Below are positions 24,360 to 31,814 of a stretch of 32,618 bases of DNA, piece by piece (the first letter of the stretch is position 1; the number at the start of each line of letters is the position of its first letter). Where the stretch lies: positions 1 to 32,618 of the forward strand of contig NZ_PQHZ01000061.1 in assembly GCF_003385185.1 (NCBI RefSeq). Direction: 5' to 3'. The position numbers and the translations under genes were made by a program. Origin of the DNA: Amycolatopsis palatopharyngis. Its GTDB lineage: Bacteria > Actinomycetota > Actinomycetes > Mycobacteriales > Pseudonocardiaceae. Below the pieces are notes generated by a model. The model searched no databases, was not told the origin of the DNA, and was given only the letters and a program-made list of their open reading frames with translations.

Positions 24360-25364
24360 ATGGATTATGCGATTTCGGCCGAAGGCCTGGTGAAACGGTT
24401 CGGCGAGACCACCGCGATCGATGGTGTCGACCTGGCCGTGCGCACGGGCACCGTATTCGGGCTGCTCGGTCCCAACGGCGCGGGTAAGACGACCGCGGTG
24501 CGCATCCTGGCGACGTTGCTTCAGCCTGACGAAGGACATGCGACGGTCGGTGGTTATGACGTCGTGCGCGACGCCCACCAGGTGAGGCAGCTCATCGGCC
24601 TGACCGGGCAGTACGCGGCGGTGGACGAGACGCTCACCGGCGCGGAGAACCTGTTGCTCATCGGCCGGCTCCTTAACGTGTCCAAGCGGGAAGCCCGGCA
24701 GCGGGCGAAGGAGCTGCTCACGAGCTTCCAGCTGGAGGAAGCGGCCGATCGGCCCGCGAAGACGTACTCGGGCGGGATGCGGCGGAGGCTGGACCTGGCC
24801 GCCAGCTTGGTCGGGAGACCACGCCTGCTCTACCTGGACGAGCCGACGACCGGCCTCGACCCGCGTAGCCGCCTCGAGTTGTGGGAGCTGGTGCGGGGTC
24901 TGGTCGCCGACGGCGTCACCGTTCTGTTGACGACGCAGTACCTGGAGGAGGCCGACTCGCTGGCGAACGAGATCGCCGTCGTCGACCACGGCAAGGTGAT
25001 CGCCAGCGGTACACCCGCCGACCTGAAGGCCAGGACGGGTGCCCAGTCACTGGTGGTCAAACCGCTGATCGACACCGATCTGAACAGGGTGCTGTCCGTG
25101 GTCTCCGCGATCACCGGTTCCAGTCCCTCCGTCGAGGGCCAGGTGATCACGGCGGCGGTGACCGACCCCGCCGTCCTGCCGAACGTCGTTCGGCGGCTGG
25201 ACCAGGAGGACATCGCCATCAGCGAGCTGTCGCTGCGTGGATCCAGCCTCGACGAGGTGTTCCTGTCGCTGACCGGGCGTACCGCGGACGAGAAGACGTC
25301 CAGCCCAGGCACCGGCACCGCGGCCGACACCGAAACCGAGACGACAGAGGAGGTGGCGGTATGA
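24360..25364 (+). CDS. ABC exporter ATP-binding protein (DrrA-like)
   Basis: A 334-residue ABC ATPase: Walker A GPNGAGKTT (37-45), signature YSGGM (136-140), Walker B LLYLDEPTTGLDP (156-168) and the switch His region in TTQYLEEAD. The C-terminal extension of about 100 residues, including LSLRGSSLDEVFLSLTG, is the hallmark of the DrrA daunorubicin-resistance family. It powers export of hydrophobic drug-like compounds and is the likely self-resistance determinant. ATG 24360 is chosen because GGAGG lies eight bases upstream; ATG 24348 would put that site inside the gene. It overlaps the permease gene (ATGA). Confidence 0.93.
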   Translation: MDYAISAEGLVKRFGETTAIDGVDLAVRTGTVFGLLGPNGAGKTTAVRILATLLQPDEGHATVGGYDVVRDAHQVRQLIGLTGQYAAVDETLTGAENLLLIGRLLNVSKREARQRAKELLTSFQLEEAADRPAKTYSGGMRRRLDLAASLVGRPRLLYLDEPTTGLDPRSRLELWELVRGLVADGVTVLLTTQYLEEADSLANEIAVVDHGKVIASGTPADLKARTGAQSLVVKPLIDTDLNRVLSVVSAITGSSPSVEGQVITAAVTDPAVLPNVVRRLDQEDIAISELSLRGSSLDEVFLSLTGRTADEKTSSPGTGTAADTETETTEEVAV

Positions 25365-26176
25365 CCACCGCGCTCCTGACCGCATCCCGTCCCATCGACC
25401 TCTCGCCGCGGGTCAACCCCGTCAACGGCCTGCGTCAGGCATTGACCCTCGCGTGGCGCAGTCTCGTGCGGATCAAGCACGATCCCCGGGAACTGGCCGA
25501 CATCAGCGTTCAGCCCATCATGCTGACGCTGTTGTTCACGTTCGTCTTCGGCGGTGCCATCTCCGGCGGAGTCGGTTCGTACATCCAGTTCCTGTTGCCC
25601 GGTGTGCTGGTCGGCAACATGCTGTTCGCCACGCTGAACGTGGGCCAGGGGCTCAACTCCGATCTGTCCAAGGGGGTGTTCGACCGTCTCCGGTCCCTGC
25701 CGATCGCACGGTGGGCGCCACTCGCCGGACGGATAGCCGCGGACCAGTTCAAGCAGCTCTGGTCGATTCTGCTGATTCTCGGTATCGGTTTTGTGCTCGG
25801 GTTCCGGCTGGAGAACGGTTTTCTCGGCCTGCTGGCGGCGGCGGGTCTGCTGCTCGTCTTCGCCGCGGCGTTCTCCTGGGTGGTGGTGCTGATCGGCGTC
25901 ACCTCGAAGGAAGCTGAACAGGTGCAGATGTTCGGTATGGCCATTCTGCTGCCACTGTGCTTCGCCAGCGGTCAGTTCTCGCCGCCGGAGACGATGCCCG
26001 GTTGGCTGCACTGGTTCGCCGACGTCAATCCGGTTGGGGTGCTCATGCAGGCACTCCGTGGTCTGATCAACGGCGGGCCGGTCGCGGGGCCGGTCGTCTG
26101 GTCGCTGGTATGGGCGGCGGTCATCGTGCTCGTCTTCGCGCCGATGTCGTTGCGCGCACTCAAGAAACGAGCCTGA
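25361..26176 (+). CDS. ABC exporter permease (DrrB-like)
   Basis: A 271-residue ABC-2 type permease with about six membrane spans. The DrrB-like segments are QPIMLTLLFTFVFGGAI, the amphipathic SDLSKGVFDRLRSLPIAR cytoplasmic loop, and FASGQFSPPETMPGWLHWF before the last spans. It forms the membrane pore of a two-component exporter with the ATPase encoded just upstream, to which it is translationally coupled. Export of the cluster's lipophilic product is the natural inference. A perfect hairpin follows its stop. Confidence 0.93.
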   Translation: MTTALLTASRPIDLSPRVNPVNGLRQALTLAWRSLVRIKHDPRELADISVQPIMLTLLFTFVFGGAISGGVGSYIQFLLPGVLVGNMLFATLNVGQGLNSDLSKGVFDRLRSLPIARWAPLAGRIAADQFKQLWSILLILGIGFVLGFRLENGFLGLLAAAGLLLVFAAAFSWVVVLIGVTSKEAEQVQMFGMAILLPLCFASGQFSPPETMPGWLHWFADVNPVGVLMQALRGLINGGPVAGPVVWSLVWAAVIVLVFAPMSLRALKKRA

Positions 26177-26199
26177 GCCGCGGCCGGGCAGATGTGGTT

Positions 26200-26243
26200 C
26201 ATCTCCGCGGTACCAGTCGAGGAAACCTGGTACCGCGGAGATG
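26200..26243 (+). terminator. Hairpin terminator after the exporter operon
   Basis: A perfect 17-bp inverted repeat (arms 26200-26216 and 26227-26243, CATCTCCGCGGTACCAG and its complement) with a 10-base loop, 24 bases after the permease stop. There is no T tract. It separates the exporter pair from the O-methyltransferase gene. Confidence 0.85.
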
Positions 26244-26370
26244 CGCCGCGCGACTGTCGTATGCGGACAGTGCGCTCGTGACATGGCCCCAGGTCAGCAA
26301 TATCGAAGCTGCCAGGTGAACAGGATCCCAGCCATGCTGGTGGTATCGCTGACATGGAAGGACAATGAGG

Positions 26371-27438
26371 ATGGTCATGGAAAGTGTCGAGCCGGGTTCG
26401 CCGTCTCTCTCCGCCTCGCTCATGCGGATGATCACGGGGTTCTACCCGTCCAGGGCCATCTACTTGGCTGCGGATCTCGGTCTCGCCGATCTGCTCGCGG
26501 CCGGGCCGAGGACGGCCGCCGATCTCGCGGCCGCGACCGGCACCCACACGCCTTCGCTGACCCGCGTGCTGGGGTTGCTCACGAGTACCGGAGTGCTCGT
26601 CCAGGACGCCGACGGCAAGTTCGGGCTCTCGCCGATGGGCGAGTTGTTGCGCACCGACACGCCGGACTCGGTTCACCAGATCGCGCTGTTGTTCGCCGGG
26701 CCGCTACAGCACCAGCTGTGGGGTGAACTCGAGCACAGCGTGCGAACCGGTGAGTCGGCGTTCGAACGCGCACTCGGCGAACCGGTCTTCAGTTACCTGT
26801 CGAAGCATCCGGAAGAGGCCATCGTCTTCGACAGGGCGATGACCTACTTCGCCACCCAGATCGCGACGGGCGTCGTCGAGGCGTACGACTTCTCCCCGTT
26901 CGACACCGTTGTCGATGTCGGTGGCGGTCAGGGAATGCTGCTGCGCAACGTGTTGCGCGCCTATCCTGGGGTCAACGGGATCCTGTTCGACCGTCCGGAG
27001 GTCGTCGACGGGGTGCGTGCCGAGATCGCCGAGTCCGATCTCGCTGACCGGTGCGCCGTGGTCGGCGGCAGCTTCTTCGAGGAAGTGCCCAGCGGGGGTG
27101 AGGTGTACCTGCTCAAGAGCATCATTCACGACTGGGACGATGAGCACAGCGCGGAGATCCTCGGAAACTGCCGTCGCGTGATGCCGGAGAACGGCAGGTT
27201 GCTGTTGATCGACCAGGTTGTTCCGGACCGTGTCGGCCTGTCCGCGGAGGACGAGATGATCACGGGCAGCGATTTGAACATGATGGTGACCATCGGCGGC
27301 CGGGAGCGGACCGAGGGGGAGCTGCGCACCTTGCTCGCGAACTCGGGATTCGAACTCAACAAAATCGTCCCGCTCGGCGGGTTGGAGCGCGGCATCCACG
27401 GCGTCTGCAGTGTGATCGAGTGTATGCGGGCAGCGTGA
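26371..27438 (+). CDS. SAM-dependent O-methyltransferase (DnrK-like)
   Basis: About 355 residues with an N-terminal winged-helix dimerisation domain (GLADLLAAGPRTAADLAAATG) and a C-terminal Rossmann domain. Motif I is VVDVGGGQG at about 180-188, and SIIHDWDDEHSAEIL carries the usual catalytic His-Asp. This is the DnrK/TcmO type that methylates hydroxyl groups of aromatic polyketides. It implies the final product carries a methylatable hydroxyl. The start is ambiguous: ATG 26371 has AAGGA eight bases upstream; ATG 26365 and 26377 are in frame. Hairpins lie on both sides, so it is likely its own transcription unit. Confidence 0.9.
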   Translation: MVMESVEPGSPSLSASLMRMITGFYPSRAIYLAADLGLADLLAAGPRTAADLAAATGTHTPSLTRVLGLLTSTGVLVQDADGKFGLSPMGELLRTDTPDSVHQIALLFAGPLQHQLWGELEHSVRTGESAFERALGEPVFSYLSKHPEEAIVFDRAMTYFATQIATGVVEAYDFSPFDTVVDVGGGQGMLLRNVLRAYPGVNGILFDRPEVVDGVRAEIAESDLADRCAVVGGSFFEEVPSGGEVYLLKSIIHDWDDEHSAEILGNCRRVMPENGRLLLIDQVVPDRVGLSAEDEMITGSDLNMMVTIGGRERTEGELRTLLANSGFELNKIVPLGGLERGIHGVCSVIECMRAA

Positions 27439-27491
27439 ACCGGAAAGCAGATCGTGAGTGACCGTCGCGGATGAGGAGGACTGACCGATCG

Positions 27492-27539
27492 CGCTCTCGG
27501 CAGGTGCCGGCTGTTCGTGGCCGGCACCTGCCGAGAGTG
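27492..27539 (+). terminator. Strong hairpin after the O-methyltransferase gene
   Basis: A perfect 17-bp stem has arms 27494-27510 and 27521-27537 (CTCTCGGCAGGTGCCGG and complement) around a 10-base loop, extended at the base by a G-U and a C-G pair. It lies 53 bases after the stop at 27438. Confidence 0.88.
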
Positions 27540-27679
27540 TCGTTATGCGGTGAACTCCGCTTGTCCGGTTTCCGATAATGCCGGGAGGAATTACTCCAGC
27601 GGAAAAAAAATCCGATAAGATCCGAGACGGGCGAAGCGAGCAAGTATTACGGAGACGAACCGCCGACAGGAAGGGTGTC
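27540..27679 (+). promoter_or_regulatory. Leader/promoter region of the DUF4287 gene
   Basis: This is AT-richer than its surroundings, with an A8 run at 27603-27610. Two similar elements, TCCGATAAT (27571-27579) and TCCGATAAG (27611-27619), read as candidate -10 boxes, but no good -35 box accompanies either. The ribosome site is GGAAGGG just before ATG 27680. Confidence 0.35.
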
Positions 27680-28252
27680 ATGTCGCAGACCAAGGATTGG
27701 CGTGAAAGGTGGCAGCAGAGTGCTGAACTCCTTGAGCGCAAAACGGGCGCCGGAGTCAAGGAATGGAATCGCCGCGTGGTGGACACCGGAATCGGCACCG
27801 AGTCCGAGTTGAAGAAGTGGCTCAAGGAGCAGGGTGTCACCGGATTCGCGCAGACGCTCCTCGTCAGGGAGCGGTTTGGCTACCCCGAGTACACCACCGC
27901 GAGCGCCGACGAACTCGTTGAAGGACAGTACGCGGGCAAGGAGAGCCTGAGGCCGATATACGACCGGCTCATCGCGGTGGCGGCCGACGTCGGGGAGGTA
28001 ACTCTCCAGGTGCGCAAGAGCTATGTCTCCTTGATGACGCCGAAGCGCAAGTTCGCCGTGGTGAAGGCGAGCACCAAGACCAGGGTCGATCTCGGGATGC
28101 GAATCGAGGACGTCGAGCCGCATGGGCGGCTGGAGTCGGCACAGGTGATGCGGGACGAGTCCTCGACCGTGCGAATTCCACTGACCAGCGAGTCGGACGT
28201 GGACGACGAGGTCGCGGACTGGCTCGCCAAGGCGTACCAGGCCAACAGCTAG
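27680..28252 (+). CDS. DUF4287/DUF5655 domain protein of unknown function
   Basis: 190 residues. The N-terminal half (TGAGVKEWNRRVVD, LKKWLKEQGVTGFAQTLLVRERFGYP) matches the DUF4287 pattern. The C-terminal half (SLRPIYDRLIAVAADVGEVT, QVRKSYVSLMTPKRKFAVVK, TKTRVDLGM, DEVADWLAKAYQ) matches DUF5655. No enzyme motif is visible and no function is established that I know of. It is flanked by terminators on both sides and converges on the KASIII-like gene. It looks like a chromosomal housekeeping gene rather than a biosynthetic one, which suggests either a cluster edge or an insertion of accessory genes around it. Confidence 0.8.
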   Translation: MSQTKDWRERWQQSAELLERKTGAGVKEWNRRVVDTGIGTESELKKWLKEQGVTGFAQTLLVRERFGYPEYTTASADELVEGQYAGKESLRPIYDRLIAVAADVGEVTLQVRKSYVSLMTPKRKFAVVKASTKTRVDLGMRIEDVEPHGRLESAQVMRDESSTVRIPLTSESDVDDEVADWLAKAYQANS

Positions 28253-28316
28253 TGGCGTAGGACGAACAGGATCACGCGACACCAGGCTTCTGGAACGCGC
28301 AGGACCGGGATGGGGG

Positions 28317-28364
28317 GGCACTGCGGACGAGCTGCCTTCCCCTGGTCAGCTCGTCCGCGGTGCC
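28317..28364. terminator. Bidirectional hairpin between convergent genes
   Basis: An 18-bp stem (arms 28317-28334 and 28347-28364, one G-U pair) with a 12-base loop sits between the stop codons at 28252 and 28371. It can serve both the DUF4287 gene and the KASIII-like gene. Confidence 0.85.
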
Positions 28365-28370
28365 TTGTCG

Positions 28371-29417
28371 TCAGTCCGTTTCGTCCGGGGTGTCCAAGAT
28401 TTTGATTACGGCACACGAGGCGGTGATGCTCGGTCCCGTCGCCACCATCAGCAGATGATCGCCCGGACCCAGTTGACCGGTCGAGACCAGGTGACGGAAA
28501 CCGAGTAGGGGATCACTCGCGCCGCAGTGTCCGATGTCGCGACCGTAACCCCAGGTTGACTTGGCGATGTCCAGGCCGAGTGCGGTCATGCCACGGCCTT
28601 CGATGAATCCTCGGTCGACATTGACCACCGCCGTTCTGGACACGTCGCTGATGCTGATACCGGCCTCGGACAGGCTGGTCTCGACGACCTCGATCAGCTT
28701 CTCTCTCGCGTTGGTCGTCCGTTCGACCAACGCGGCCTGAAACACCGGTCCCTGCGTTTTCGCACCACCACGGGTGAAGTCGACCTCCCTGCCCGCGGTC
28801 ATGGCAGGGGGAAAGAGTGGCTCACCGAGCATGGTGAGATCGGTGTCCACGGCCGGAGCCGAGATCGACTTCACCGACAACAGCTGGGCGAAGCCGCGGT
28901 CCTTCGAGAGTACGACCGCACTGGCCGCGTCACCGGGGATGAACGGCCCGCCAGTGCCCCACCGGTCCATCAGCGGTGTTCCGTAGTTGTCGGCGGCCAC
29001 CAGCAGCGCCGTTCGCCGGTCCCGGTCCGCTGCCAGATAACTCGCGCCAACTTCCAACGCGCCGAACATGCCGTTGCAGCCCTGCTTGATCTCCAACGAC
29101 AACACATCGCCACCTACGAGGTGGTCCTGCAGGTATGACGGCGGTAGCCAGCCCTCTGGTCCGTGCGGCCACGTTGTGGCGTACAGCAACAGATCCACAT
29201 CGGTTGGGGAGGTGCCCGCGCGGTCGAACGCCTCTCGTGCCGCACGCAACGCCATTTCCGGGGCCGGCATGTCCCCAGCCACCGCTGCCCCGGTCAGACC
29301 TTCCGGGTCGGCCCTTTCGGCCGGGTACAACCCCTGGGCGACGGCGGACTCGACGCTCACTGTGGGTGGAACGTGAACGCCGAGTCCCGTGATGAACATC
29401 TGCGGTGTTCGCACCAC
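28371..29417 (-). CDS. KASIII-like ketosynthase/acyltransferase with unusual active site
   Basis: A 348-residue thiolase-fold protein of the KAS III family. The nucleophile Cys is in LEIKQGCNGMFGAL. The canonical His (HQAN region) is absent, the sequence there reading VNVDRGFIE. The Asn motif (GNTSAAS in FabH) is replaced by GHCGASD, which places a His at that spot. FabH-fold enzymes with altered triads prime type II PKSs or transfer acyl groups to sugars or alcohols (CerJ-type). Here it may supply the starter unit or make an ester or amide. AAGGAGGT precedes the GTG start; GTG 29417 or 29414 are both possible. It diverges from a methyltransferase gene. Confidence 0.82.
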   Translation of the reverse strand: MVRTPQMFITGLGVHVPPTVSVESAVAQGLYPAERADPEGLTGAAVAGDMPAPEMALRAAREAFDRAGTSPTDVDLLLYATTWPHGPEGWLPPSYLQDHLVGGDVLSLEIKQGCNGMFGALEVGASYLAADRDRRTALLVAADNYGTPLMDRWGTGGPFIPGDAASAVVLSKDRGFAQLLSVKSISAPAVDTDLTMLGEPLFPPAMTAGREVDFTRGGAKTQGPVFQAALVERTTNAREKLIEVVETSLSEAGISISDVSRTAVVNVDRGFIEGRGMTALGLDIAKSTWGYGRDIGHCGASDPLLGFRHLVSTGQLGPGDHLLMVATGPSITASCAVIKILDTPDETD

Positions 29418-29718
29418 CGCACCTCCTTGGTCTACATGCCGGACCGCCGAACGGGCCGGTCAGCGACGTCATTGGTCCCGTCCCGAGAAACGTACGCGAG
29501 ACACAACATTCCCCAATCTTCTCGAATGCTCTACCTGGAGCCGAATCGTTGGCCGGGTACCGCAGACCGCCGATTCCGGCCACACTGCATGCCGGGAGAA
29601 GCACCAGCACCACAACCGCTGTGAGGGTGGTGACGTTCGACCGGCCGGGGTCGGCCTGCGGAGCCGGCCAACCCGGTTCACGGGCGATGTCCGGGTTTCT
29701 CGACGCGAGGAGCGTGCG
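29418..29718. promoter_or_regulatory. Divergent intergenic region, about 300 bases
   Basis: This holds the promoters for the KASIII-like gene (minus) and the methyltransferase gene (plus). An optimal ribosome site for the minus gene lies at 29421-29428. No clear -10/-35 pair, operator palindrome or RNA gene is recognised. A short hydrophobic reading frame on the minus strand is discussed among the rejected items. Confidence 0.3.
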
Positions 29719-30423
29719 GTGAACGATTGGCTCGAGTTCTGGAACGGCACACACCGCGTCTACGTCAATGACCGTCATCGGGAGGTGCACTACCGCCGGG
29801 TCGCGACGGATATCATCGGATTGCTTCCCGATTCGGGGGCGCACGTGCTCGACTACGGGGCGGGAGAGGCCCGGTTCGCCGGCTGGATCGCCGCCTCCGC
29901 GACGCGCGTGACGTTGTGCGAGGCCGCAGCGGAGGTCCGCGGAAACCTCACGGCACGCTACGCGGGACATCCGAAGATCACCGTGATCAGCGAGCAGGAA
30001 CTCTCCGTGGTTCCCGGCGGATCTGTCGGCCTGCTGGTGGCGAACTCAGTCGTGCAGTATCTCGGTCGCGACGAGCTCGAGCGGTTGCTCACCGAAGCCC
30101 GCAGGCTTCTCGCGCCTGCGGGAGTGCTGTTGATCAGTGATGTGGTTCCGAGAGCGGGAAGCGTGCTCGCCGACGCCACTTCCTTGCTCCGCTACGCCAT
30201 ACGGGAGCGGTTCTTCTGGGCCGCGCTCCGTGCCCTGGCCGCGACCGCGTTCTCGCCCTACACCAGAATTCGCCGGCGACTGGGCCTCACCCGGTACGAC
30301 GAGTCCGAGATGCTCGCCCTGTTGTCCGCACACGGATTCTCCGCTCGGCGACACACCCCGAACCTCAGTCACAACCAGAGCAGGCTGGCCTTCCTGGCAA
30401 CAAGGCGATCTGAAACGAGCTGA
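29719..30423 (+). CDS. Class I SAM-dependent methyltransferase
   Basis: A 234-residue methyltransferase with motif I VLDYGAGEARFAG, the acidic strand TLCEAA, and the motif VGLLVANSVVQYLGRDELERLL that marks small-molecule methyltransferases of the UbiE-like class. After the core there is a basic amphipathic stretch (LRYAIRERFFWAALRALAAT) that could touch membrane or lipid substrate. GAGGAG precedes the GTG start at suitable distance. The next gene, an HsaA-like monooxygenase, begins 110 bases later, so hydroxylation followed by methylation is a plausible pair. The atom methylated is unknown. Confidence 0.82.
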   Translation: MNDWLEFWNGTHRVYVNDRHREVHYRRVATDIIGLLPDSGAHVLDYGAGEARFAGWIAASATRVTLCEAAAEVRGNLTARYAGHPKITVISEQELSVVPGGSVGLLVANSVVQYLGRDELERLLTEARRLLAPAGVLLISDVVPRAGSVLADATSLLRYAIRERFFWAALRALAATAFSPYTRIRRRLGLTRYDESEMLALLSAHGFSARRHTPNLSHNQSRLAFLATRRSETS

Positions 30424-30533
30424 CAACGGAGCGGGCCGCGGAGCCCCGCACGCCCGAAGATGCTTCGCGCCGCCATTCGGTGTCAGATTCAGGGCAAGCA
30501 CACCAATGCCGCGTTCTGGTCAAGGAGGAGACA

Positions 30534-31715
30534 GTGCAATCCACTCAGGTTCCGCAGCGGGACGAGCTGGTCCGGCGAGTTTCGGAGATCGCGCCCGTTC
30601 TGCGCGCCAACGCGGCATGGTCGGAGGAGAACAGGCGGCTGCATGACGAGTCGATTGCCGCGCTGGCCGATGCCGGAGTCTTCCGGATGCGGGTGACAGG
30701 TCGCTATGGCGGCTACGAGTGCGACGCCCGGACCTTGGTCGATGCGGGAATGGAGCTGGGCCGCGCCGATGGATCCACCGCGTTCACCGTCGCGCTCTGG
30801 TGGATCACGTCCTGGATGCTTGGCCTGTTTCCGGATGAAATCCAGGAGGAGGTCTTCTCGACCACGGATGTGCGCACGTGCGGCACACTGGCCCCGACGG
30901 GGACAGCTGTTCCCAAACCCGGTGGAATCGTCGTGAGTGGACGGTGGGCGTTCAACACCGGTGCCGCGCACAGCCAGTGGAAGCTGCTGTCCGCGATGGC
31001 TCCGGCGGAAGGCGGCGGCGAAGAGCCGATTCTCGCGGTCGTGCCGATCGGGGACGTCGAGATGGCCGACGACTGGAACGTCACCGCGCTCCAGGGTACG
31101 GGTAGCGTCACCGCGACGGCGAGCGACCTGTTCATCCCCGAAGGCCGGTATGTGCGCATCGCGCCTTTGCTGAATCAGGAATCCTTTTCCGAGCTGAACG
31201 CGGGAACCCCGATGTACCGCGCGCCGATGATCCCCGCGGTGTCGGCCGCGACCGTCGGGAAGATCGTCGGGTTGGCCAAGGCAGCGCGCGAGGCGTTCTT
31301 CGAGCGGCTTCCCGATCGCGGCATCGTCTACACCGGATACTTCAGTCAGCGAGAGGCCGCTGTCACTCATCTGCAGGTGGCCCAGGCGGCACTGTCCATT
31401 GATGAAGCGGAGTTCCACGCATACCGGCTGGCGGACATGGTGGACGGTAAGAGTGTCAGGTCCGAGGCGTGGTCGCTGGAGGAGCGGGCATACTCCCGAA
31501 TGGCGATCGGTCGCGTGTGTGAGTTGACTAAGGCCGCCGTGGACACCTACGTCATGGCGAGTGGCTCGGTGTCGATCCAGCGAACGGCTCCGCTGCAGCG
31601 GATACAGCGAGACCTCGACGCGATCACCCTGCACGGCCTGAACCTGCCCGCTACCAACTTGGAGCTCTACGGCCGGATCCTGTGCGGCCTCGAGCCCAAC
31701 TCGCCGTACGTCTGA
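30534..31715 (+). CDS. Flavin-dependent monooxygenase, acyl-CoA dehydrogenase fold (HsaA/HpaB-like)
   Basis: 393 residues with acyl-CoA dehydrogenase fold but the C-terminal domain of two-component monooxygenases (Acyl-CoA_dh_2 type). Marks are EENRRLHDESIAALADAGVFRM at the start, SGRWAFNTGAAHSQW in the beta domain, and MASGSVSIQRTAPLQRIQRDL with DAITLHGLN near the end, the usual His-containing segment of HsaA-like enzymes. Such proteins use FMNH2 from a separate reductase to hydroxylate phenols, or oxidise S or N atoms. No reductase gene is seen. AAGGAGGAG precedes GTG 30534. A 30-bp hairpin follows the stop. Confidence 0.87.
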   Translation: MQSTQVPQRDELVRRVSEIAPVLRANAAWSEENRRLHDESIAALADAGVFRMRVTGRYGGYECDARTLVDAGMELGRADGSTAFTVALWWITSWMLGLFPDEIQEEVFSTTDVRTCGTLAPTGTAVPKPGGIVVSGRWAFNTGAAHSQWKLLSAMAPAEGGGEEPILAVVPIGDVEMADDWNVTALQGTGSVTATASDLFIPEGRYVRIAPLLNQESFSELNAGTPMYRAPMIPAVSAATVGKIVGLAKAAREAFFERLPDRGIVYTGYFSQREAAVTHLQVAQAALSIDEAEFHAYRLADMVDGKSVRSEAWSLEERAYSRMAIGRVCELTKAAVDTYVMASGSVSIQRTAPLQRIQRDLDAITLHGLNLPATNLELYGRILCGLEPNSPYV

Positions 31716-31747
31716 GGGCGAGCCGGGCACGAACAGGCCCGGTTCCC

Positions 31748-31814
31748 GGCAGCGGTGACAGACGAATACCCGGACACGGTTGGTGTGTCCGGGTATTCGT
31801 CTGTCACCGCTGCC
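31748..31814. terminator. Very long perfect hairpin, bidirectional terminator
   Basis: A perfect 30-bp inverted repeat (arms 31748-31777 and 31785-31814) surrounds a 7-base loop. It begins 32 bases after the monooxygenase stop and abuts the stop codon of the epoxide hydrolase gene on the other strand. The stem begins GGCAGCGGTGACAGACG. The length is unusual for a simple terminator. Confidence 0.9.

Noticed and set aside
28930..29630. Minus-strand frame beginning with a hydrophobic stretch (TAVVVLVLLPACSVAG) resembling a lipoprotein signal.
   Set aside because: It continues without stop into the KASIII-like gene in another frame, its later sequence is Arg/Pro/Gly shadow-like, and it has no good ribosome site.
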